A DNA stretch of 14,709 bases from an archaeon (GTDB lineage Archaea; Thermoproteota; Nitrososphaeria; Nitrososphaerales; UBA183), in the NCBI GenBank assembly GCA_021828185.1, contig JAKASI010000006.1, positions 1 through 14,709 on the forward strand. Reading direction: 5' to 3'. This document shows positions 1-8,000 of the stretch, piece by piece. Positions within the stretch are counted from its first letter, which is position 1, and every line of letters starts with the position of its first letter. The notes beneath the pieces were generated by a model. It ran no database searches, had not been told where the DNA came from, and worked only from the letters and a program-made list of their open reading frames with translations. The position numbers and the translations under genes are program-made.

Positions 1-111
1 AGAAGGCAAGATCGAGGGCGCGGCCGCGTAGACTATGCCGGCGCCCACGAGCAAGCCGATGATTAGTACACCGATTGTTCCACCGGTTGATACTCCGTTC
101 CTTTTCATCAT
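1..111 (-). CDS. Partial: N-terminus of probable ABC transporter substrate-binding protein (LivK-like)
   Basis: Only the first 37 codons are in the window and the gene runs off its left edge. Two adjacent ATG codons (111-109 and 108-106) open a frame with no stop. The peptide begins with a basic stretch (MMKRNG), followed by about 20 hydrophobic residues rich in Gly, Ile, Leu and Val, then Tyr-Ala-Ala-Ala. This is a signal peptide or N-terminal membrane anchor of an exported protein. It diverges from livH and livM, and such permease genes usually sit beside the gene for their extracellular binding protein, so a branched-chain-amino-acid-type binding protein is the natural guess. That identity is inferred from context; only the export signal is visible. 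A TATA-like TTAAATA about 30 nt upstream suggests a leaderless transcript starting at or near the ATG. Confidence 0.6.
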   Translation of the reverse strand, partial: MMKRNGVSTGGTIGVLIIGLLVGAGIVYAAAPSILPS

Positions 112-136
112 GTGAACCCGCCGTGGGCCTCCAAAA

Positions 137-144
137 CTATTTAA
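137..144. promoter_or_regulatory. Shared divergent TATA-like box between livK-like gene and livH
   Basis: The octamer CTATTTAA lies in an otherwise GC-rich 58-bp spacer. Its centre is about 29-30 nt from the plus-strand TTG at 170 and about 30 nt from the minus-strand ATG at 111. It reads TATTTAA one way and TTAAATA the other, so a single AT box could support transcription in both directions. This is the only AT-rich element in the spacer. Neither gene has a clear Shine-Dalgarno sequence, in line with leaderless mRNAs. Confidence 0.55.
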
Positions 145-169
145 CCATTGGCGGCCGTTTGACCACCGA

Positions 170-1093
170 TTGGTAAGCCCCGTCTTGGTTGACAGCGTGA
201 TCTACGCTTCAATCTACGGGTTGATGAGCATGGGACTGACGGTCACCTACATCACGACCAAGGTCCCCAACTTCGCGTTCGGCTCGCTGGTGACGATAGG
301 GATCTATGTCGCCTTTCCGTTTGCACGCATCGACGGCATCTCGCCCTACGAGACCCTCCCCCTGGCCTTCCTCATGGGCGGGGCCGTGTCCGTGGCCATG
401 TACCTTCTCGTGCTCAGACCTCTCGCCAAGAGAGGCTCGTCGACCACGTCCCTGATGATAGCGACCCTCGCCGTGGACACGATCCTCACCGGGCTGATAC
501 TCGTATTCGACGACTACCTGCGATACAGATACGCGATCATCGACAGCGAAGGGTTCGCGCCCGTCGGGCACGAGATCCAGCTGTTCGGGCTCCCGGGGCT
601 GTTCGTCATCGCCCCACTGACCCTCGCCCTGGCCACCATCGCCCTCTGGCTCATGCTGACGAGGACGAGGCTGGGGATCGCCATCCGGGCCGCGGTCGAG
701 AACCAGGCCCTCGCACGGACGGTGGGGGTGAACGTGGAGCGGGTGTTCCTCATCGCCTGGTTCATTGCAGGAGGGCTCGCAGGGCTGGTCGGCCCCTTCT
801 ACGCCATACACCTAGGCGGCCAGGCCAGCACTGGCTCGGTCATCATAGTGGGCATCTTCGCGGCGAGCGTCCTCGGAGGCATCACCAGCGTCTACGGCGC
901 CATGGTCGGGGGCCTGATAGTGGGAGGGAGCGAAGTGATTCTGACGACCGTGGGGAGCCAGCTCCTGGGCTCGTGGGTCTTCACCTACGAACCAGGGATA
1001 CCGCTCCTGGTCATGATCGCCACCCTCCTTGTGCTTCCGAAGGGGCTGGCGGGGGTCAACTGGCGCAGGCTCACGGCCTTGAGGGGCAAGTAG
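170..1093 (+). CDS. livH: Branched-chain amino acid ABC transporter permease LivH-type
   Basis: This is an inner-membrane permease of the HAAT (hydrophobic amino acid) ABC importer family. It forms the transport channel with LivM and is driven by LivG/LivF ATPases. The 307-residue length matches LivH proteins (about 300). The protein is almost entirely hydrophobic, with roughly eight membrane segments. The opening segment, with motif YGLMSMGLTVTY, is typical of LivH. The cytoplasmic loop RAAVENQALARTVGVNVERV is the conserved region that contacts the ATPase. The TTG start at 170 is chosen because it lies about 29 nt after the AT box and gives the usual short N-terminus; the first in-frame ATG is well inside the first membrane helix. 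livM starts directly after its stop. Family assignment is strong, but substrate specificity cannot be read from sequence: HAAT systems also carry urea, amides and other solutes. Confidence 0.9.
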   Translation: MVSPVLVDSVIYASIYGLMSMGLTVTYITTKVPNFAFGSLVTIGIYVAFPFARIDGISPYETLPLAFLMGGAVSVAMYLLVLRPLAKRGSSTTSLMIATLAVDTILTGLILVFDDYLRYRYAIIDSEGFAPVGHEIQLFGLPGLFVIAPLTLALATIALWLMLTRTRLGIAIRAAVENQALARTVGVNVERVFLIAWFIAGGLAGLVGPFYAIHLGGQASTGSVIIVGIFAASVLGGITSVYGAMVGGLIVGGSEVILTTVGSQLLGSWVFTYEPGIPLLVMIATLLVLPKGLAGVNWRRLTALRGK

Positions 1094-2362
1094 ATGACCT
1101 TCGGGCTCCCCATCATCAACCTGTTCGGCCTGGATATGGTCAGCTTCACCATCGACCTCGGGATATTCTTCAGCATCTACCTCATAGTCACACTCTCGCT
1201 GAACCTGGAGATGGGATACGCGGGGGTCCCCAACTTCGGCAAGCTCCTGTTCGTCGCGGGGGGCTCTTCGGTCGCTTCGACCGTCGCCGGGAGGCTGGCG
1301 GTCTACATCCTGCACGTCAACACCTTCGGCAACTACTCGTTCTACAGCAGCCTCGCGATGCAGAAGGTGGACACGGTCCTCCAGGCCAGCCCCCTGCTAT
1401 CCATAGGGGTCATAGTATTCTCGGTCGCGGTGGGCGGGGCCGTCGGCGGCGCCTTCGGCTACATCGCGTCGTTCCCGGCGATCAGGCTGAAGGAAGACTA
1501 CCTGGCGATGCTCCTGCTCGCGGCCGCGCAGTTCTTCACGATCTTCCTCGCCGCCTATCCCCCCCTCATCGGCGGTTATCAGCCCATAGCGGTCCCTGAC
1601 CCGTTTCTATGGGCGGGGACCGGCAGGGACGTGAGGGACCTGCTGGCCCTCGCGGTGGTCGCTGTCTTTGCGGTGCTGGTCTACCTCTACGTCGAAAGGG
1701 TCGCGCGGTCCCCCATGGGGAGGGCTCTGAGGGCGGTGAGGGACAACGAGACAGCATCGGAGGCGGTCGGGAAAGACAACGTCGCACTCAGGAACAGGTC
1801 CCTGGTGATCGCCTCGGTGCTCTGCGGCGCCGCGGGGGCTCTCTTCAGCCTGTACCTGGCCACCAACGGGCAGGCCGACTGGTCCGTGACCGGGAGGCTC
1901 GACTGGACCATAGTCCCGTGGATCATGGTGATAATCGGGGGCGTAGGGAACAACCTGGGGGTCGCGGTCGGGACCCTGGTCTTCACGTTCCTGATCAGGC
2001 TGGTGACGCAGGGGGAGCTTGCCTTCGGAGGACTTTCGCTCCCCATGAACATCGTCTACAAGGGCGGGACCTATGTGATCCAATACATGCCGTTCAACGT
2101 GGACAGGATCGAGTACATCATCGTGGGACTGGCGCTCATAGTCGTCCTCTACCTGAGGCCGGACGGGCTGATCCCGGAGAAGTCGACGTTCACGATGAAG
2201 AGGTCCAAGCTGCTCGGCATGGCACCCGGCCCTCCGGCCAAGCCGCAGCAGGCGGGCGGGCCCCCAGGAGACGGAGGAGGACCCCGAGCTCTGAAGGAGA
2301 GGCTGAGAAGGATCATGGAGTCGCTCCGCTCCTCGAGGGCCGGGTCCGAACGGCAGGCGTGA
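1094..2362 (+). CDS. livM: Branched-chain amino acid ABC transporter permease LivM-type
   Basis: This is the second permease subunit of the same importer. The ATG follows the livH stop with no gap, and a GAGGGG ribosome-binding sequence lies at 1081-1086, so the two genes are translationally linked. The 422-residue protein is polytopic and carries the LivM loop RAVRDNETASEAVGKDN (about residues 215-231), followed by the hydrophobic segment with GAAGALFSLY. YLRPDGLIPEK near the end matches the usual LivM C-terminus (RP.GL.G). Beyond that point the protein continues for about 50 residues rich in Pro, Gly, Arg and Lys, unusual for LivM and presumably cytoplasmic. No livG or livF ATPase gene follows; the next gene is a replication gene. 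The ATPases may lie beyond the left edge with the binding-protein gene, or elsewhere. Confidence 0.9.
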   Translation: MTFGLPIINLFGLDMVSFTIDLGIFFSIYLIVTLSLNLEMGYAGVPNFGKLLFVAGGSSVASTVAGRLAVYILHVNTFGNYSFYSSLAMQKVDTVLQASPLLSIGVIVFSVAVGGAVGGAFGYIASFPAIRLKEDYLAMLLLAAAQFFTIFLAAYPPLIGGYQPIAVPDPFLWAGTGRDVRDLLALAVVAVFAVLVYLYVERVARSPMGRALRAVRDNETASEAVGKDNVALRNRSLVIASVLCGAAGALFSLYLATNGQADWSVTGRLDWTIVPWIMVIIGGVGNNLGVAVGTLVFTFLIRLVTQGELAFGGLSLPMNIVYKGGTYVIQYMPFNVDRIEYIIVGLALIVVLYLRPDGLIPEKSTFTMKRSKLLGMAPGPPAKPQQAGGPPGDGGGPRALKERLRRIMESLRSSRAGSERQA

Positions 2363-2378
2363 CGAAAACCGCCGAACG

Positions 2379-2386
2379 TTTATTAT
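2379..2386 (+). promoter_or_regulatory. TATA-like box for the gins–mcm–hel308 cluster
   Basis: TTTATTAT is centred about 29 nt before the TTG at 2411, in the short gap after livM. It marks a new transcription unit separate from the transporter. The RNA would begin at or very near the TTG, and no Shine-Dalgarno sequence precedes the start. Confidence 0.55.
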
Positions 2387-2410
2387 CGAGAGAGGGCCCT
2401 CGCCGCCGCT

Positions 2411-2974
2411 TTGTCAGAAGAGCAAATCGCCCTAAGACAGATGCTCGAACGCAGGGAGAGGGAGTATCTGTTGAGGACGGCGAGGGCGAAGATCCGGTCT
2501 TCGATCGAGGACCTTACCGTGGGCGATTTCCACGTGGAGAAGCTCGCGGAGGGCGAGTGGGTGGAGCTCCCCCGGTGGGTGGTCGACGAGCTGGTTTCCC
2601 AGGGAATGGCCGAGGCGTCCGAGACCCCGTTCGAGAACGAGGTGTTCAACGCCCTCAGCAGGGAGAAGATGATGGGCCCCCTGCAGCTTTCAGGGCTGAC
2701 CCCCGACTTTTACGTCAGGATGAGGAGGAGGCTTGGCGCCCTTGCCTCCGGCGTGGCTGAAGGGAAGGCCAGGAGGGAGGACGTGGACCGGTTGAGGGCG
2801 GTCTGCTACGACCTGATAGGGATAAGGCTCAGCAAACTGCTTTCGTTGTCGAGCTCTTCGGCGCCGGCGTCTGCGCTGGCAGAAAAGCTCACCCCCGAGG
2901 AGAGCTCCTTCTTCGCGATCTCGCAGTCGCTTTCGAAGGAGTGGAAGAGCGGGCTCCTGGGAGGGGCGAAGTAG
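2411..2974 (+). CDS. GINS complex subunit, Gins23-like
   Basis: Archaeal GINS is a small tetramer that ties MCM to the replisome, forming part of the CMG-like replicative helicase. In this 187-residue protein a small beta-type domain comes first (about residues 36-72), with the signature VELPRWVVDELVSQGMAE that matches the (V/E)-(L/V)-P-x-W-(L/V) core of the GINS B domain. A helical A-type domain follows (about 75-185), with the late motif LTPEESSFF ending in KEWKSGLL. The B-then-A order is that of Gins23 (Psf2/Psf3-like) rather than Gins51. The first 34 residues form a charged helix that looks like an extension. The mcm ATG follows the stop directly, a gins23–mcm arrangement known in crenarchaea such as Sulfolobus, which strongly supports the call. 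The TTG start is placed by the TATA box. GINS membership is fairly sure, the subunit type less so. Confidence 0.78.
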   Translation: MSEEQIALRQMLERREREYLLRTARAKIRSSIEDLTVGDFHVEKLAEGEWVELPRWVVDELVSQGMAEASETPFENEVFNALSREKMMGPLQLSGLTPDFYVRMRRRLGALASGVAEGKARREDVDRLRAVCYDLIGIRLSKLLSLSSSSAPASALAEKLTPEESSFFAISQSLSKEWKSGLLGGAK

Positions 2975-5023
2975 ATGGCGACGCTTGCCAGCGGCAAGCT
3001 GTCGGAGCAGTTCGAGGACTTCCTGAAGTCGGTCTCCGACAAGGCGGGGAACCCGGTCTACAGAGGGAAGATATCGCAGCTGATCTCCAGCGAGGGGAAG
3101 TCCCTGGTGGTGGACTTCGGGGACCTGCTGAGATACAACAGCGACCTGGCCAACAGGGTCCTGCTCGAGCCCGACTCGTCGCTGGCGTCATTCAGGATAG
3201 CGGCCTTCGAGACCATGAGGAGCGAGAACGCACTCTACGCGGACAGGGTCAAGCGGGAGCTGACTGTCAGGCTGAGGGGGCTGGCGGACCTTGTCCCCCT
3301 GAGGAAGGTGGACACTTCCTACATCGACCGCATGCTCGCGGTATCAGGGATGGTCGTCAGGACATCTGAGCTGAGGCCCCTGATGACCGAGGCAGCCTGG
3401 GCCTGCCCGAGCGGGCACCTCACCTACCAGGAGCAGGACGACCTGGCCCTCAAGAGGCCGCCAAAGTGCGAGCTGTGCGGGGAGGCACGGAACTTCGAGC
3501 TTGACAAGAGGCACAGCAGGTTCATCGACTTTCAGGTGGTGCGCGTCCAGGAGCTCCCTGAGGAGCTCCCGCCGGGGCAGCTCCCCCAGTTCTTCGACGT
3601 CAACGTCGAAGGGGACGCGGTGAACACCGCGAGGCCAGGGGACAGGGTGGTCCTCACAGGGGTGTTGAGGGCGGTCCCGGACTTGAGCATGGGCCAGGTG
3701 AAGACCAGGCTGTTCAGGTCCCAGATAGACTGCAACCACGTCGAAGTCAAGGGGAAGGAGCCCGACCAGGTCCTGGTCAGCAAGGAGGACGAGGAGCTGA
3801 TCAGGAAGATCGCGTCCTCCCCCGACGCCTACGACAGGCTGGTCAACTCGGTTGCGCCGGTGATACTGGGACACCAGCCCGAGAAGGAGGCAATCCTCTT
3901 GCTCCTCGCGGGGGGGAGCGCGACCGTGCTCCCTGATGGGACCAAGCTGCGCGGAGACATCAATGCGCTTTTCGTCGGCGATCCTGGGACTGGGAAGAGC
4001 GAGATGCTGAAGTTCGCGTCGCAGGTGGCGCCAAGGGGCCTGTACGCGTCGGGGAGGGGGACCACGGCCGCGGGGCTGTCGGCTGCCGTAATCAGGGAGA
4101 AGAACGTCCTCATGTTGGAAGCTGGCGTGGTGGTGCTCGCCGACCTCGGCATAGCCGCCATAGACGAGTTCGAGAAGATGAAGCCAGAGGACAGGACGGC
4201 GCTACACGAGATGATGGAGCAGCAGACCGTCACGATCGCGAAGGGAGGGATCTTCGCCACCCTGAACGCGAGGACGGCGATTCTCGCCGCCTGCAACCCG
4301 GTGCTTGGGAGGTACAACCCGTTCCAGAACCTCATCGAGAACATCGGGACCCTGCCCATCCCCCTGCTGACCAGGTTCGACATCATCTTCGTCTTCAGGG
4401 ACCAGCCCTCGCCGGCGGACGACGAGCGCCTCGCGAACCACATCCTTTCAGTCCACGCTCGCAGGTCGTACACGACCCCGCCCCCCATCGAGTTCAGCCT
4501 GCTCAAGAAGTACCTCACGTTCGTCAAGAGGGTGTCCCCGACCCTGACCAAGGGAGCGATGGACAGGATAAGGGAGTTCTACCTCGAGCTCAGGAAGGCG
4601 AGCACCACGGAGGACTCCATCCCCCCCACACCCAGGACGCTGGAGGCCCTGATCAGAATCTCAACGGCCAGGGCGAGGGTGCTGCTGAGGGACGAGGTGA
4701 CAGAAGAGGACGCGCTTGCGGCCATCGCGCTGATGAACAGGATGGTGGAAGATATTCTCACAGACGCGACCACGAAGAAGACAGACTTCGGGATACAGCT
4801 GGGGAAACCGGCCGGGGAGACAAAGAACCTCAGGGCAGCCCTCGAGATACTGAAGGGCCTCGAAGGGGCTGAAAAGAAGCCGGTGGAGCGCAAGACGTTC
4901 AAGGAGGAGCTGGTGAAGGCGAAGTTTTCGGACGATGACGCCGAGAAGATGATCAGGACGATGTTCAGGGAAGGGATGGTTTACGAGTCCAAGCCCGGAT
5001 TCATACGCAGGCTGGGCAGCTAG
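2975..5023 (+). CDS. mcm: Minichromosome maintenance replicative helicase MCM
   Basis: This is the hexameric ATP-driven helicase that unwinds DNA at archaeal forks. The 682 residues match archaeal MCM length. Domains run in order: N-terminal helical/OB region with a zinc knuckle (C144, H148, C165, C168); AAA+ core with Walker A VGDPGTGKS at 334-342 and MCM-type Walker B IDEFEKM at 396-402; arginine-finger motif LLTRFD (R467); and a C-terminal winged helix (about 610-680) ending GFIRRLGS. All catalytic motifs are present and no intein interrupts them, although the P-loop is a common intein site. The ATG directly follows the gins stop, with GGGAGGGG at 2959-2966 spaced 8 nt upstream, so co-translation with GINS is likely. 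Confidence 0.97.
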   Translation: MATLASGKLSEQFEDFLKSVSDKAGNPVYRGKISQLISSEGKSLVVDFGDLLRYNSDLANRVLLEPDSSLASFRIAAFETMRSENALYADRVKRELTVRLRGLADLVPLRKVDTSYIDRMLAVSGMVVRTSELRPLMTEAAWACPSGHLTYQEQDDLALKRPPKCELCGEARNFELDKRHSRFIDFQVVRVQELPEELPPGQLPQFFDVNVEGDAVNTARPGDRVVLTGVLRAVPDLSMGQVKTRLFRSQIDCNHVEVKGKEPDQVLVSKEDEELIRKIASSPDAYDRLVNSVAPVILGHQPEKEAILLLLAGGSATVLPDGTKLRGDINALFVGDPGTGKSEMLKFASQVAPRGLYASGRGTTAAGLSAAVIREKNVLMLEAGVVVLADLGIAAIDEFEKMKPEDRTALHEMMEQQTVTIAKGGIFATLNARTAILAACNPVLGRYNPFQNLIENIGTLPIPLLTRFDIIFVFRDQPSPADDERLANHILSVHARRSYTTPPPIEFSLLKKYLTFVKRVSPTLTKGAMDRIREFYLELRKASTTEDSIPPTPRTLEALIRISTARARVLLRDEVTEEDALAAIALMNRMVEDILTDATTKKTDFGIQLGKPAGETKNLRAALEILKGLEGAEKKPVERKTFKEELVKAKFSDDDAEKMIRTMFREGMVYESKPGFIRRLGS

Positions 5024-5041
5024 AACCCGGGGACCGTTCCT

Positions 5042-8000
5042 TTGAGGCTAGAAGAAGTCAAGGTCCCCGAGGAGCTTCTGAGGTACGTCAGGGAGAAGGG
5101 GATAACTGAGCTGTACCCTCCCCAGGAGCAGGCGATACGCGCGGGTCTCCTCGAAGGGAAGAGCCTGGTGGTGTCCTCGCCGACAGCTTGCTACGACGCG
5201 CAAACGGAAGTATTGACAAAGGATGGCTGGAAGCTCTTCAAAGAAACGAGTTCGGACGAGACCGCCCTTTCGATGAACCCGCTCACCTTCGAAATGGAAT
5301 ACGTCAGGGCCGTGGGAAAGGTCGAGCAAGAGTACGTCGGCAGGATGGTATCTGTGGAAGGAAAGGAGGTTGATTTCAGGGTCACTGAGAACCATAACAT
5401 GTTCGTAGCCAGCATGAACGGTGCGCGAAAGACGCCGGATGGCGCCCGTTCAGTCCGGACGCCGGCCAGCTACAGCCTCAAGCCCGCCATAGGGATCACC
5501 GACAGGTGGCGGTTCAAGTCGGGCGGCATCTGGGCTGGGAAGCGCGAGTCGCAGTTTCTCATTCCCCCGCTGAGGACAGGGAAGGGCGGGCATCATGCTG
5601 GAAGCACCTTGCCCGGCATCAAAGTGAAGGCGGAAGACTGGCTGAATTTTCTGGGGTGGTATATGGCTGAAGGGAACACAGAACGGAGAGGCGACTCCTA
5701 TGAAGTGACACTTTGTCAGGCCAAGCATCCGGCGCTAGCGCGAGAGGCCATGGAGAGGCTAGGCGTCGGCGCTGTCCACAGGACGGGAAGTAAGGATCAC
5801 CTTCACTTTGGCATCAACAACCCTCAGTTGGGGTCGTATCTCCTACGTTTTGGTGTTGCGCAGGAGAAGTACGTCCCAGAATACGTCAAGGATCTGCCGC
5901 CCGACCAGATCGAAGTCTTCCTACATTCGTTTAGGTTGGGTGGCGGTAATCGTGGACGAGACGGCGCCAGCCCGGTCTTCGGAACTGCCTCAAAGAGGCT
6001 CGCGGATGACATCCAGGAGCTCCTCTTGAAGTCGGGGACCAGCAGTTTGGTGAGGACCAGGGGGTTCGCGAGGTCACGCGGTGTGCCGGACGGACATGGG
6101 ATCGCCTCCAAACATCCGCTTTACCAAGTGGTAGGCAGGAGATGCTCGGAACATGACATCGACACGAGGAAGCCGAGCAAGCCGGTCATAGAAAGGACCA
6201 CCGGAGAGACCGTCTACTGCCTTACCCTTCCGAAATATCACCTCCTCTATGTCAGGAGAAACGGAAAGGCGTTCTGGTGCGGCAATTCCGGCAAGACCTT
6301 GCTGGCGCTGATGGCCGCATACCTCAAGGGGAAGCAAGGGCGCAAGGTGGTCTACCTCGCCCCCCTGAGGGCTCTGGCTTCCGAGAAGTACGCCGAGTTC
6401 TCCGAGCTCTCCAGGTTCGGGCTGCGGACCACCATATCCACGGGGGACTACGACTCCAGCGGGGAGTCGCTTGGGAGGTCCGACATCATTGTGCTGACCA
6501 ACGAGAGGTTCGACTCCGTGATGAGGCACAGGGTCTCCTGGATCAACTCGGTGGGGCTGTTCATAGCCGACGAGGTCCACCTAGCGGGGAACGACAACCG
6601 GGGGCCCACCCTCGAGATGATCCTCACCAAGGTGCTGCATCTGGGGCTCGACGCCCAGCTCCTGGCGCTCTCCGCCACCATCAGCAACGCCAAGGCCATA
6701 GGAGAATGGTTGCACGCGACCCCGGTGGAGATGGACTGGCGCCCGGTCCCGCTCAGGGAGGGGGTGTACGACTACGGAAGGGTGGTGTTTTCGGATGGTG
6801 AGGAGAGGCCTATCCCGAGGTCGACCTACGGCGCCCCCATCGACGTGGCCATGGACACGGTCAAGGAAGGCGGGCAGTCTCTGGTGTTCGCGAGCACGAG
6901 ACGGAGGGCGGTGAGCCTCGCGACCAGGGCCGCCGAGCTGACCCAGAGGCGCCTAGGGCCGGATGAGAAGAAGGCGGTCTCAGAAGCCTCGAGGAGGATC
7001 CTGGGCTCTGGGGAGGAGACCAGCCTGAGCAGGCTGCTGGCTGAAGTGGTCTCGAAGGGCGCGGCCTTCCACCACGCCGGGCTCGAAGGGGAGCACAGGA
7101 GGATCGTGGAAGAGTACTACAGGGCGAGGGCGATTAAGTTCCTGGCCGCCACCCCGACTTTGTGCTTACCAAGCGGCGAAGAGATCTTCGGCAATCCAGG
7201 TCCAGTTGCGATCGAGGCGCTTGCACCAGGCGACCGCGTCCTTACTCATGGAACCAAATTCGAGAAGGTGGTTTCCCCGACTTCCCGGCCGTACGAAGGG
7301 CAGCTACTGAAAATCACCCCGTGGTTCCAGCTGCCGATGAGAATGACGCCAGAGCACAAAGTGCTGATTGCCAATCGCACGAGGCGCTCAAAGCATACGT
7401 CGAAGGCGAACTATCACTGGTGGACCTACGCTGAGCCCAGATGGATAGAGGCCAAATATCTGAAGGTTGGTGATTTGGTGGTCTTCCCTAGGATTAAGGC
7501 CGAGGAAAGGATGAAGAAACTTGAACTGCCTGAGATTGGACTGCTTCGTAACCAATTCGGTACCGTAGGGAGGCACTGGACAAGACTCAAGGTTAGAAGC
7601 CTCCTCCTGAGTCCTCGAACTCTCGAAGCACTTGGCATCTACGCGGCGGAGGGCTACAGCGGCAAGCAGGGGCAAGTACATTTCGGAGTTGATACGCGAG
7701 AAAACAGGCTAACCTCGGATATCCTAGAGTGGTTGAAAGGGCTGGGTTTGAAGCCCAAGACTAGAGACAACAACAGGCACAGACGCGTGATCAGTGCGTG
7801 TTCCAAGCAGCTCGCATCGTTCCTAACGGAGGCGTTCGGGACCAGAGCGTCCAACAAGCGGATCCCCCACTGGGTCATTCTGCTCCCGAACGAAAAGCTG
7901 GCTCACTTTGTTCGAGGAATGTGGCGCGGGGATGGAGACGTGGCCAAGACTGGAGCCAAGGTCGGGAGGTACTCTTCCACATCCAGGACGATGGCGAAAC

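Noticed and set aside
209..811. 200-codon open frame on the minus strand opposite livH
   Set aside because: It is antisense to a well-supported permease, low-complexity (Glu, Gly, Pro, His), and has no promoter or ribosome-binding sequence.
1609..2760. Long open frame on the plus strand overlapping livM and the GINS gene
   Set aside because: The translation is rich in Gly, Arg and Pro with no domain pattern. It is an out-of-frame product of GC-rich coding DNA, and livM and GINS have clear family motifs.
3974..4000. Possible intein in the MCM P-loop
   Set aside because: MCM is a common intein host, but VGDPGTGKS is continuous here and the protein has normal length.
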